The notes under the pieces: generated by a model
The model's database searches: none
Told to the model about the DNA's origin: nothing
The model's input: the letters and a program-made list of their open reading frames with translations, nothing else
Program-made: the position numbers and the translations under genes
NCBI RefSeq assembly: GCF_001942465.1
Contig: NZ_MKJY01000488.1
Coordinates: forward strand, 1 to 44,627
Direction: 5' to 3'
DNA from: Actinomadura sp. CNU-125
Lineage (GTDB): Bacteria; Actinomycetota; Actinomycetes; Streptosporangiales; Streptosporangiaceae
DNA length: 44,627 bases
Shown here: positions 1 through 8,056 of the stretch, piece after piece
How the letters are laid out: each line of letters opens with the position of its first letter
How positions within the stretch are numbered: position 1 is the first letter of the stretch

Positions 1-1192
1 CCCGCCCCCGGACCCGCCCCCGGACCCGACCCAAGCTCCAGCCGCTCCACCACCGGCTCCGCGAACAGCAGCGCGTCCACGGCCTCGAACAGGTGCGGCG
101 TCCCGTCCAGCTCCCGCAAGTGCTCGGCGTGGTCGAGCGCGGCCCACCGCAGTTGCTTGGCCAGCTTGGCGTAGGTGACGAGCGGCAGCCAGTCGCAGTC
201 CTCGTCGACGCCGCCGCAGTGGCACGGGACGCACACGTCCCGGTCGAGGCCCTTCGCGGCCGCCCGCAGGCACAGCAGCGCCACCGCCGCCATCGCCCAC
301 ATCCCCTCCACGGCGCGGAAGGAGAACGAGACGCAGTCGAAGTTGCGGTGCAGGACGTCCAGTCCCCGCTCCTCGTTGCCGGTGCGGGCGCAGAACTCCA
401 TGTGCGCGCCCAGCTCGTCGTACATCATCCCGGTCCGCGCCAGGTGCGCCGGTGCGCGACGGCCGCCTCCGCCGCCCGTCCGGTGTGCAGGTACGGCATG
501 AGCAGCCGGACTTCGTGCGGGTCGCCGCTGGTGACCGGAAGCCGCCCGGCCAGGACGGGCGCGAGCGCCGCGACCGCGAGGTCGTGGCGGCCGAGCCGCG
601 CCCACATGGACGCGTCCAGCGCCGCCACCATGTCGGGCCGCAGATGCTCGCGCGCCGGCCCCCGCGCGAGCTGCAGCCGCCACAGCCGTTCGGCCTCGGC
701 GGCGTTCCCGCGCCGCGCCTCCAGCCGCACCCGCAGCTCGCCGAGCGCGTACCGGGCGTGCGGCCGGTCCGGCGGGCAGCGCCGCTCCAGCTCGTCGAGC
801 AGCCGGAGCACCTGCTCGGCGGGTTCGGGCGCGTGCCGGACGTACCGGTCGACGACGCGGTGGAGTTCGGTCCACATGTTGTCGACGTCGGTCGCGTCGA
901 AGCGGTACGGCTCGGCGTTCCACGTCAGCAGGCACGACCGCAGGACGGCGAGCGCCTCCGCGTCGACCTCCCGCGGCTCCTTCTCCCACTCCTTGAACCG
1001 CAGCGCGTTCGCGTAGATGACCTTGACCCCGAACAGCGTCTCCGGATCGCCGAACGCCTCCGCGTCGGCGAGCAGCCCCTCCATCACGGCGAGGTACGAC
1101 TGCCCGGCGACGTCGTCGTCCTCGCCGCCCCCGGCGAGGTCCAGCGCCGCGTTCAGCCGGTCCCGCAGCTCCTCCCGTCCCGCCGGGGCCAT
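1..1192 (-). CDS. TPR-like helical protein paired with HSP90 (partial, frameshifted)
   Basis: The ATG overlaps the htpG stop codon by one base (TGATG), so the two are translationally coupled. The first ~255 codons form an all-helical, Leu/Ala/Arg-rich TPR-like protein ending its first frame at MPYLHTGRAAEAAVAHRRT. A stop follows near 425, but the next frame continues the same protein without a gap (MMYDELGAHMEFCARTGNEE, then a Cys-rich stretch with CVPCHCGG) through base 1. The break near 430 is therefore a single-base indel, either an assembly error or a real mutation. The readable C-terminus is a Gly/Pro tail from a short GC repeat at the edge. A decayed homologue lies at 11695-12748 and supports the joined frame (it has MPYLHAGRPDEA and EFCALTGKEE). 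The role is unknown; the coupling suggests an HSP90 partner. The gene continues beyond the window. Confidence 0.7.
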
Positions 1193-2979
1193 CAGCCCTC
1201 CCGGACGGCGTGCTCGACCAGCCCGAGGAACGCGCGGTTCACCCCGGCGACGTCGTCCGGCCGCAGCGGGCGGTTCCCGGTCAGCATCGCGTACCCGTAC
1301 ATCGCCTCGACCGACAGCTCCACGACCCGGACGTTCGCGGTGCTGGTCAGCCGCGCGACGATCGGGTTGCGGTGGTTGAACACCAGCCGCGGCCCGTCCC
1401 GCTCCGCCTTCTCCTCGGTGCCGATGAACTCCGCCCAGACGCCGTCCACGTCCGCGTCGGCGCCGTGCCCGCCGGGCGCGCCCTCCAGGTACAGGACGGG
1501 CAGCCCGGCGGGGGAGAACGACCGCAGCAGCGGCTCGCAGCCGTGCCCGGCCAGTGTCCGCTTCGCGGTTTCGAGGAAGTCGCGGGCGGCGAACTCGACG
1601 CCGGGGCCGACCGGGTCGAGCCGCGTCGCCAGTTCCGACGCGTCCAGCTTCCGGACGTCCAGTCCCGGGTCGAGCCGCCGCAGCCGGTTCAGGATCTCGA
1701 TGTGGTAGGTGTAGCCGCCGTTGACGAGCGCGATGCCCTGCGCGGCGGCGATCGCCGACAGCTGCCGGAACTCCTCGTCCCGGGACGTGTACCGGATCGC
1801 GCGGTGCCGCGCCCGCAGCTCGCCGAGCGTGAGCCGCCCCTCGCTCGTCTCGAACGGGATCTGGTCGTCGACGATCCGCAGCATCTCGACGTCGTGCACC
1901 GCCAGCGCCATCACCCCGCGGTAGTGCACCGCCAGGAACGCCCGCATCCGCGCCGGGTCGGTCGCCGCGAGCCCCACCAGCCAGGTGCGCAGCGCGTCGC
2001 CGAGCCGTTCCCGCGTCACCGCGAGCAGCTCGTCGTCGTAGAGCTGCTCGCGGCTCGCCGTCGGCCGCAGCTCCCCGGCGTCCAGCACGCACCGCACGAA
2101 GAACGCCCACTCCGGCAGGACGCTCTCCACCCGGTCGCCCAGCAGCATCCGCTTCAGGTACACCCGGTGCGCGGCCCGCTGGCTCGGGTTGCTCTCGAAC
2201 GGCAGGACGAACGCCGCGCCGCGCAGCCCCGCCTCCGGCACCGACAGCTCGATCGCGTCGAACGGCGTCGCGCCCAGCAGCCGCGTCCCGTACCCGAGGA
2301 GTTCCTCGCGGTCCCGCTCCCACGGCGGCGTCGCCTCGGTGACCCGGTCCCCGTCCACCCGGACGTCGTAGGGCAGCATCGCCCCGTAGTGCCGCACCAG
2401 CTCCCGCACCGTGGACGCCTCCAGCCAGTGCTCGAAGTCCCGGCGGGCCCGCAGCACGACGGTCGTCCCGGGCTCGTCCCGCTCGCCCGGCTCGACGGTG
2501 TAGTGCCCGTCGGCGTGCCCCCGCCACACGACGGCCCGGGCGTCATCGGCGCCTTCGTCGGCACCGGCGTCCGTGAGGGCGCTGCGCGTCACGACCTCGA
2601 TCTCGTCGGCGACGAGGAAGCACGACAGCAGCCCGATCCCGAACTGCCCGAGGAAGTCGTGCCGCGCCAGCCCCAGCTCGTCCCGCTTGGACGAGTTCCC
2701 GATCGTCGCGAGCAGCTCGTGCACCTGCGGCTCGGTCAGCCCGATCCCCGAGTCGAGGACCCGCAGCTCCCCGCCCCCGGTCTCGAACCGGATCGGTGCG
2801 CCCGCCCCGCCCGTCCCCTCCACCGTGTCGCCGCGCGCCGTCATCGCGTCCACCGCGTTCTGCAGCAGCTCCCGCACGTACACGCGCGGGCTGCTGTAGA
2901 GGTGCCGGCTCAGCAGATCGACGATCCCGCGCAGATCGACGTTGAAATTTCGCGCCCCCGTGGGTTCCTGACTCGTCAT
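1192..2979 (-). CDS. htpG: HSP90-family molecular chaperone (HtpG-like)
   Basis: This is a cytosolic ATP-dependent chaperone of 595 aa, close to but shorter than E. coli HtpG (624 aa). The N-terminal GHKL ATPase motifs are clear: N-box ELLQNAVDA with the preceding YVRELL, G1 box LDSGIGLTEPQVHELLATIG, a GNSSKR lid segment, and G2 box FLGQFGIGLLSCFLVADEIE. A middle domain follows (YLKRMLLGD, ASREQLYDD) and then a poorly conserved C-terminal dimerisation region. The start is set at ATG 2979 (MTSQEPTGARNFNVD), which places the conserved helix near residue 25; the frame is open further upstream but that part has no similarity to the family. It shares one base with the downstream TPR-like gene. No CIRCE or HAIR element was seen upstream. 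HtpG-like proteins of this class in actinomycetes often sit beside a TPR protein (recalled, not checked). Confidence 0.93.
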   Translation of the reverse strand: MTSQEPTGARNFNVDLRGIVDLLSRHLYSSPRVYVRELLQNAVDAMTARGDTVEGTGGAGAPIRFETGGGELRVLDSGIGLTEPQVHELLATIGNSSKRDELGLARHDFLGQFGIGLLSCFLVADEIEVVTRSALTDAGADEGADDARAVVWRGHADGHYTVEPGERDEPGTTVVLRARRDFEHWLEASTVRELVRHYGAMLPYDVRVDGDRVTEATPPWERDREELLGYGTRLLGATPFDAIELSVPEAGLRGAAFVLPFESNPSQRAAHRVYLKRMLLGDRVESVLPEWAFFVRCVLDAGELRPTASREQLYDDELLAVTRERLGDALRTWLVGLAATDPARMRAFLAVHYRGVMALAVHDVEMLRIVDDQIPFETSEGRLTLGELRARHRAIRYTSRDEEFRQLSAIAAAQGIALVNGGYTYHIEILNRLRRLDPGLDVRKLDASELATRLDPVGPGVEFAARDFLETAKRTLAGHGCEPLLRSFSPAGLPVLYLEGAPGGHGADADVDGVWAEFIGTEEKAERDGPRLVFNHRNPIVARLTSTANVRVVELSVEAMYGYAMLTGNRPLRPDDVAGVNRAFLGLVEHAVREG

Positions 2980-3130
2980 CACCGAACTGAGATGATCCTT
3001 GCCCGCCGCCGGTTCCGGGCGGAGAGCGGCGGAAGACGCGAATTCTTCCGCGATACGGCTTCTGGGGCGGCGGCCGGTGCTGCGAGTCTGATCGCAGACC
3101 GCAGACCAGGCGTCTCCTCCAGGAGGATCG

Positions 3131-4683
3131 GTGATCGTCCCGTTCAGCGTTTCCGACTTCATCGACCGGGCCGTGCAGGTGTACGGCGACCGCACCGCCG
3201 TCATCGACGAACCGGACCAGCCGGCGCCCCCGCTCGGCACGCCGACCTACGCCGGGTTCGGCGCGCTCGCCCGCAGGCAGGCGGCGTTCCTGGACGGCCT
3301 GGGCGTCGGGTTCGGCGACCGTGTAGCGGTCGTCAGCCAGAACAGCGCGCGGCTGCTGACGTCGTTCTTCGGCGTGTCCGGCTTCGGGCGCGTGCTGGTC
3401 CCGGTCAACTTCCGGCTCCGCCCCGACGAGGTCCGCTACATCGTCGAGCATTCCGCGCCCGCGTCCTCTACGTCGACCCCGAACTGGACGGGCCGCTCCG
3501 CGACGTGACGGCCGAGCACCGGTTCGTCCTCGGCGACGACACCGGCATGTTCGCCCCCGAGGGCGCCGAGCCGGAGCCGTGGGAGCCCGACGAGAACGCC
3601 ACCGCGACGATCAACTACACGTCGGGCACCACCGCGCGTCCCAAGGGCGTCCGGCTCACCCACCGCAACCTGTGGACGAACGCCGTCACGTTCGCCCTGC
3701 ACGCGGGCGTGACCGACCGCGACGTCTACCTGCACACGCTCCCGCAGTTCCACGCCAACGGCTGGGGGATGCCGTTCGCGATGACGGGCCTCGGCGTCCC
3801 GCACGTGATCCTGCGCAAGGTCGACGGCGCGGAGATCCTGCGCCGCGTCGAGCGGCACGGCGTCACGGTGATGTGCGCCGCGCCCGCCGTGGTCGCGGCC
3901 GTCCTGGACGCCGCCGGGGACTGGGACGGCGAGATCCCCGGCCGCGACCGGGTGCGGATCATCGTGGCGGGCGCGCCGCCGCCGACCCGGACCGTCCAGC
4001 GGGTGCAGGAGGAACTCGGCTGGGAGTTCATCCAGATCTACGGCCTCACCGAGACCTCGCCGCTGCTGACGGTCAACCGGACCCGCGCCGAGTGGGACGG
4101 CCTCGACCCCGCCGACCGCGCCGCGAAGCTCGTGCGCGCGGGCGCGCCCGCGCTCGGCACCCGGCTGAGGGTCGAGGTCCCCGAAGGCGACGAGCACGGC
4201 ACCGGGGAGGTGCTGGCCCGCTCGAACGTCGTCATGGACGGCTACTGGGAGCAGCCCGCCGAGACCGCCGCCGCCCTCGGCGACGGCTGGTTCCGCACCG
4301 GCGACGGCGGCGACATCGACGCCGACGGGTACCTGTCCATCAGCGACCGCAAGAAGGACGTCATCATCACCGGCGGCGAGAACGTCTCGTCCATCGAGGT
4401 CGAAGACGTCCTGTTCTCCCATCCCGCCGTCGCGGAGGTCGCCGTCATCGGCGTCCCCGACGACAAGTGGGGCGAGACCGTCAAGGCGCTCGTCGTCCTC
4501 GCGCCCGGCGCGGACGCCACCGAGGCCGAGCTGATCCGCTGGTGCAAGGACCGCGCGGCCGGCTACAAGGCGCCCACGTCGGTGGAGTTCCGCGACGAGC
4601 TGGCGCGCACCGCGACCGGCAAACTGCAGAAGTTCAAGCTGCGGGCCCCCTACTGGAGCGGCAGCGACCGCAAGGTCAACTGA
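3131..4683 (+). CDS. Acyl-CoA synthetase / AMP-binding enzyme (one frameshift)
   Basis: This is an ANL-superfamily adenylating enzyme that would activate a carboxylic acid, probably a fatty acid, to acyl-AMP and then acyl-CoA. GTG 3131 is preceded by AGGAGG (3121-3126). The N-terminus (FIDRAVQVYGDRTAVID) runs to about 3454, where one G appears lost in a GCGCCCGCG run; the next frame then continues as RVLYVDPEL and on to the end. Core motifs: INYTSGTTARPKGVRLTH (phosphate loop), IYGLTETSP (A5), GDGWFRTGD, SDRKKDVIITGGENVSS (hinge, A8) and TATGKLQKFKL with the catalytic Lys (A10). Joined length is about 517 aa, normal for medium/long-chain acyl-CoA synthetases. It is divergent from htpG; the 151-bp gap would hold both promoters. 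Substrate cannot be inferred. The frameshift is probably a sequencing error because everything downstream is intact. Confidence 0.88.
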
Positions 4684-4693
4684 CGGCGCCGGG

Positions 4694-4737
4694 CGGTTTC
4701 ACGTCCTGCGGTTCACGTCCTGCGGTTTCACGTCCTG
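4694..4737. repeat. Three tandem copies of a 14-15 bp unit
   Basis: The unit CGGTTTCACGTCCTG occurs at 4694-4708, with one T missing at 4709-4722, and again at 4723-4737. The array lies between two convergent genes, and the stop codon of the minus-strand gene (4728-4730) is inside the third unit. It therefore looks like slippage that extended the 3' end of that gene's region. No function is proposed. Confidence 0.85.
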
Positions 4738-5441
4738 ACGTCGGCGGCGATGACTTCGGCGAGGCGGGGGAGCACCTCGTCCCGCCACATCACGGGACCG
4801 GGCTCGTCGTGCCCCTCGAAGACCGCGCCGCTGTAGGCCAGGACACTGAACACGATTCCGCCTTTGACGCAGGCGACCTCGGGAAACAGGAGCGAGGTGG
4901 GACCGCACCGGGCTCCCGCGATCTCCTTCGCCGGATAGGGGATCGCGTGGACGTCCGTCCGGAAGTAGTCGAGGTTCGATGCGGGGGCGCCGACTCTCTT
5001 GATGTCCACCCGGAGCGCCGTCGTCGCGCTCGTCTCGCTGGGGAGGCGCATGGAGTACCCGCAGCGGGTGTTCGCCGTGTCCTCCCCTTCCAGCGCGGTC
5101 GCCGAGGTACCCGGGGGCCACGTTGTGACCTCGTCCACTTTCAGTTCGTCGACGTGGGGGAGCACCGATTCGATCTCCGGTTCGGTGAGGAGCGCGCAGG
5201 CGGCGGGCCACGCCCCGAGCGGGGCGACCTCGCGGGCCAGGGCCCCGCCGGGGAACGTTATGGGGCGGCCGTCGCTTCTCGGTTCGCCCAGTGACGCCTT
5301 GGCGGGACGGCCGTCCCCGTCGTCTCCCCCCACGCGAAAGACCGAGTAGTAGACGCTGGCCGAGATGAAAGCGACCCCGGCGAGGATCACCGTCACCCGG
5401 AGGGCGAGATTCTTGGGTCGCATGCCGCGTCGGGGTGCCAT
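4728..5441 (-). CDS. Membrane-anchored DUF3558-like extracytoplasmic protein
   Basis: A 237-aa protein with a basic N-terminus (MAPRRGMRPKN), one hydrophobic segment at about residues 12-32 and a long outer domain. The outer domain has Cys residues in ACALLTEPEIESVLPHV, TRCGYSM, ARCGPTS and VACVKGG. The Cys-then-Leu-Leu-Thr pattern followed by a later Cys resembles DUF3558-type lipoproteins of actinobacteria (family recalled, not searched). It lacks a lipobox, so it is anchored by the transmembrane helix. It is the last gene of the operon, starting 7 bp after the WXG gene stop, so it is probably made together with it and could act at the outer membrane face as an accessory or immunity-like partner; that role is inference. 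Its stop lies in the 14-15 bp tandem repeat. Confidence 0.75.
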   Translation of the reverse strand: MAPRRGMRPKNLALRVTVILAGVAFISASVYYSVFRVGGDDGDGRPAKASLGEPRSDGRPITFPGGALAREVAPLGAWPAACALLTEPEIESVLPHVDELKVDEVTTWPPGTSATALEGEDTANTRCGYSMRLPSETSATTALRVDIKRVGAPASNLDYFRTDVHAIPYPAKEIAGARCGPTSLLFPEVACVKGGIVFSVLAYSGAVFEGHDEPGPVMWRDEVLPRLAEVIAADVRT

Positions 5442-5448
5442 GTCTCCG

Positions 5449-6042
5449 TCACCAGTAGGCTCCTGTGGTTATGCTCTGCCCCGGCGAAGGCCAGCCCCCC
5501 TCGTGGAAACCGCCGTTGTTATTGGCTTGCGACCTGAACTTCGACTCGATCTCCTTCAAGGAGTCCATGGCGGTGACGGTGGTGTAGGTGTAATGCGCGA
5601 CGAGGATGACCAGGGCGGCGATGAGGCCGACGAGAATTCCGATCGGGCCGCCCGCCGCGGACACCACGATGGCCGCCAGGGCTTCACCGGTGGCCGCCGC
5701 GATATTGGCGTAGTAACTTCTGATCGTGCTGGCCGTCTCGACCAGGATCTTGCTGGTCTCGTCCGCCGTGGCGGCGAAATCCTTGATCGCCTTGTTCTGC
5801 GGGTCGATGTTCCTCCGGTAGGCCATCGCCGCGGGGCCCTTCCAGTGTCCGTCGTCCGCGCGCAGGTATGCGGTACCGCCCTGGCCTTGCGCGGCGAACC
5901 TGGGGGCCTGCGCGCTGACCTTCGCCTGTACTTCGTCCGAGAAGATCGCGGCGGCTTTCTTCAGTTTGTCCGGGCCGTCGTCGAAAACGCCAAAGGTCCA
6001 CGTGTGGTGCGCGTCCTTGATCCGCTCCCAGCGTTCGTTCAC
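5449..6042 (-). CDS. WXG-type (ESX/T7SS-like) protein with hydrophobic C-terminus
   Basis: A 197-aa protein whose first ~120 residues are helical, with the W-x-G turn at residues 67-69 (DGHWKGPAAMAY) between two amphipathic helices, the hallmark of WXG100-fold type VII secretion substrates. Unlike ~100-aa EsxA/B proteins it has a Gly/Ala/Ile-rich membrane-like segment at about residues 122-155 (GGPIGILVGLIAALVILV) and a soluble tail ending GGWPSPGQSITTGAYW. The start is GTG 6042, overlapping the stop of the 55-aa gene in a GTGA motif, so translation is coupled. Its neighbours (YbaB-like, small helical proteins, membrane-anchored protein) fit a secretion-cargo operon. No EccC ATPase or mycosin is in this window, so any secretion machine would be encoded elsewhere. 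Confidence 0.78.
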   Translation of the reverse strand: MNERWERIKDAHHTWTFGVFDDGPDKLKKAAAIFSDEVQAKVSAQAPRFAAQGQGGTAYLRADDGHWKGPAAMAYRRNIDPQNKAIKDFAATADETSKILVETASTIRSYYANIAAATGEALAAIVVSAAGGPIGILVGLIAALVILVAHYTYTTVTAMDSLKEIESKFRSQANNNGGFHEGGWPSPGQSITTGAYW

Positions 6043-6206
6043 GTCCTTCTGGCCTGTCTCACCGCGCGTACGGTGACCGCCGCGAGAGGCTTGTCCTCCA
6101 TCTCCTTTATGCCCTGCTCGACCAGCCGCATCGCTTTGCCGATCGCGGCGTCCATCTTGGCCATGTCGCTGTTGATCTTGGCGATGGCGACGCCCGTCGC
6201 GGTCAC
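6039..6206 (-). CDS. Small 55-aa helical protein in the WXG operon
   Basis: A GTG start at 6206 overlaps the upstream stop (GTGA), and its own stop overlaps the next GTG (GTGA). This chained four-base overlap on both sides is the main evidence that the short frame is real. The product begins MTATGVAIAKINSDMAK and has regularly spaced Met/Ile/Val (a likely amphipathic helix, MDAAIGKAMRLVEQGIKEM), with a basic tail RAVRQARRT. The size and helicity suit a small partner or chaperone for a WXG protein, but no family is recognised. Confidence 0.72.
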   Translation of the reverse strand: MTATGVAIAKINSDMAKMDAAIGKAMRLVEQGIKEMEDKPLAAVTVRAVRQARRT

Positions 6207-6538
6207 GGTTTCCACCCTCTTCTGATCGCCTGCGCCTCGCGGGTGTTCATCTCCTCGGCGTCGCGGTAAGCCTTGATGGCGGCCGTCAGGGCGCGCGAGA
6301 AGTAATCGTGGATGTACGCCCCTTGGTCCGCCAGGTGCCAGAGTGTCTCGCAGAGTTTCACGTACTGGTCGGAGACTTCCTCACCGTGAAGGTGGAGCGG
6401 GACCACCCCCTCCGCCAGCCGCCGCGCTTCGGCGACCTTGTTCCGCCCCGTGAGGATCACCTCGGACGTCTTCTTCCACGCGTCGGCGTCGGCCTTCAGC
6501 GCCGTCAGCCGGAAAGCGAGCTCGGAGTCGTGCCCCAT
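6203..6538 (-). CDS. Small helical protein of the WXG operon (111 aa)
   Basis: ATG 6538 follows a purine-rich GGAGGGGA site at good spacing and lies 16 bp after the YbaB-like gene. The 111-aa product (MGHDSELAFRLTALKADADA) is almost all helix with no Cys, no signal peptide and no transmembrane segment. Helical hairpin proteins of about 100 aa next to WXG genes are typical of ESX-associated, EspC-like or WXG-like partners; no W-x-G turn is clear here. It probably forms a heterodimer with a neighbouring gene product (inference). The stop overlaps the start of the next gene. Confidence 0.78.
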   Translation of the reverse strand: MGHDSELAFRLTALKADADAWKKTSEVILTGRNKVAEARRLAEGVVPLHLHGEEVSDQYVKLCETLWHLADQGAYIHDYFSRALTAAIKAYRDAEEMNTREAQAIRRGWKP

Positions 6539-6554
6539 GGAACCGTCCCCTCCG

Positions 6555-7481
6555 CTACATCGAGCGCATCGACCGGGTGATCTCTTCGATCCTGGACCGT
6601 ATCTCCGCGATCTTCTGATCGTCTCCTGTTTGCTTCGCGGTCGAGATCGCCCGGTTGATCTCGTCCGCGATCTGTGAACTCGGGGCCCTGTGGATCCAGT
6701 TCGGGTCCAGCCGGATTCCGGTGATCCGCCCTCCGGAGACGACCGGGACGGCCCGGCCTCCATCGACTTCCCGGTTCCGGTCGGCCGCGGCGGCGGCCTC
6801 CAGCCTCTCGGTATGCCTGTCGAGTTCGTGCAGCATGTCCACGAGGTGCCGGTCGCCGGCGTCGAATTCGTCGACGGTCCGTGCGCGTCGGAAAGAGCCC
6901 GCGTCCCGGTGGGGTTCCGGTCGGCCGGTGTGCGGCGGCGAACCGGCCATGTCGTCCGCCAGGATGCCGAGCCATGTTTCCGAGTATTGGCGGTATGCCG
7001 CCGAAATCGCCTGTGCGAGTGCCGGTTCGAGCCCTTCGGGGCTCAGCCGCCTGCGCCATTCGGGAACGATCTCTACGCTGTGCAGTTCTCCGCTGCCGTC
7101 CAATACGACGGTGACCGAGGCGGACGGATCGTGCGTCCTGACGGAACCGACGCGGTCCATGCTCTGCAGGGCCGTGTCCCGCCATGCCTCCAGACCTGCC
7201 ATGGAAACACCGGCGAGTGGATCCGCCTGCCGGTGGGCGGCCGCCATCGGGCGCTCGCGCGACTTCCGCCCCCCGGTCTTCTCGCCCGCCGCCGCCGTCC
7301 GCGCCTTCATGAATTCGTCGGCGGCGGTGACCACGCCACTCTCGTCCTGCTCTTCGGGAGCCGCTTGCGGAGCCCTCTCGCTCAGTAACGACAAGCGCTC
7401 CCGTGCTTCGTCGGCATTCGCGGGCCGGTGCGGCACGCTGCTGTTCAGAAGTGAGTCGATGCTGTCTTTCGGATCTGCCAT
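6555..7481 (-). CDS. Protein with two YbaB/EbfC-like domains, operon leader
   Basis: The start is taken at ATG 7481 (MADPKDSIDSLL); the 28 codons open upstream read like non-coding sequence. The 308-aa product has two regions of the strand-turn-strand pattern seen in YbaB/EbfC-like proteins of actinobacterial T7SS loci: ASVTVVLDGSGELHSVEIVP followed by helix PALAQAISAAYRQY (about 118-165), and GRITGIRLDPNWI followed by ADEINRAISTA (about 255-295). A charged, low-complexity linker joins them. YbaB-like proteins bind DNA or act as small scaffolds, and in actinomycetes they are repeatedly found in WXG operons; the exact role is unknown. It heads the five-gene operon that ends at 4728. Confidence 0.78.
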   Translation of the reverse strand: MADPKDSIDSLLNSSVPHRPANADEARERLSLLSERAPQAAPEEQDESGVVTAADEFMKARTAAAGEKTGGRKSRERPMAAAHRQADPLAGVSMAGLEAWRDTALQSMDRVGSVRTHDPSASVTVVLDGSGELHSVEIVPEWRRRLSPEGLEPALAQAISAAYRQYSETWLGILADDMAGSPPHTGRPEPHRDAGSFRRARTVDEFDAGDRHLVDMLHELDRHTERLEAAAAADRNREVDGGRAVPVVSGGRITGIRLDPNWIHRAPSSQIADEINRAISTAKQTGDDQKIAEIRSRIEEITRSMRSM

Positions 7482-7524
7482 CGGTGCGCACCCGATCAAC
7501 GTTGACAAGACTCTGGACAAGGAA

Positions 7525-7548
7525 AAACAAAAACACAGTATCTGTGTT
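7525..7548 (-). terminator. Hairpin plus T-tract (intrinsic-type terminator) or operator
   Basis: AACACAG (7532-7538) and CTGTGTT (7542-7548) are perfect inverted arms with a 3-base loop. Read on the minus strand the hairpin is followed by a T-rich run (TTTTTGTTTTT), the textbook layout of a rho-independent terminator and rare in such GC-rich DNA. It would end transcripts from DoxX (stop 7660). Because it lies only ~50 bp upstream of the YbaB-like start, it could instead be an operator for that operon. Confidence 0.55.
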
Positions 7549-7659
7549 GTCGATAAACCTGTCAAGTCTTTGTTGAGGGTGCCTGTTTTGGAGCGTTCCT
7601 TTCCCGCGATCGGAATTTCCGGGGTGACGGCGGGCTCCGTGGAATCGCGGCCCGCGGGC

Positions 7660-8028
7660 TCAGCCCAGGAAGCGCCCGCCCGCGACGAACGCCGCGACGG
7701 CGAGGTAGACCACGTTCACGGCCGCGAGCTTGTACTGCCCCAGGCGGCCGTGGACGACCATCGCGCCGATCATCAGCAGGATCCAGCACACGGCCGTCAC
7801 CGGCACCATGACCGGCGCGATGTCGAGCGCGGCGGGCAGGATCAGGCCCGCCGCGGCGAGCAGTTCGAGGATCCCCAGCCCCCTGACGGCTCCCGCGCCG
7901 AACCCCTCCGTCCACTCGCCGCCGCCCTGCGCGGCCAGCTTCTCCTTGGGGACGAACGTCTTGGTGGAGCCGCCGATCAGCGCGACCACGGCCAGCAGCC
8001 CGGCGGCGATCCACAACGCGATGTCCAT
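7660..8028 (-). CDS. DoxX-family membrane protein
   Basis: A 122-aa protein with four hydrophobic segments: about 3-20 (LWIAAGLLAVVALIGGSTK), 47-66 (GLGILELLAAAGLILPAA), 72-90 and 100-118. Position and Gly-rich loops match the DoxX / DoxX-like inner-membrane family; a GSTK motif follows helix 1 and a LGILELLAA motif opens helix 2. DoxX proteins are four-helix membrane proteins tied in some species to redox or quinone chemistry, with no firm general function. It lies 28 bp after the SnoaL-like gene and is cotranscribed with it, divergent from the LysR regulator. Confidence 0.85.
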   Translation of the reverse strand: MDIALWIAAGLLAVVALIGGSTKTFVPKEKLAAQGGGEWTEGFGAGAVRGLGILELLAAAGLILPAALDIAPVMVPVTAVCWILLMIGAMVVHGRLGQYKLAAVNVVYLAVAAFVAGGRFLG

Positions 8029-8056
8029 GGACTTTTCCTCTAGTACGGTTCGGTTG

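Noticed and set aside
1..40. Short GC repeat at the left edge as a regulatory element
   Set aside because: It encodes a Gly/Pro-rich tail in frame with the TPR-like protein, so it is best explained as coding low-complexity sequence.
1210..3100. Long plus-strand frame running over htpG into the acyl-CoA synthetase
   Set aside because: Arg/Pro/Val/His-rich with no motifs over htpG, which is clearly coded on the other strand. Only the portion after about 3454 is real coding sequence.
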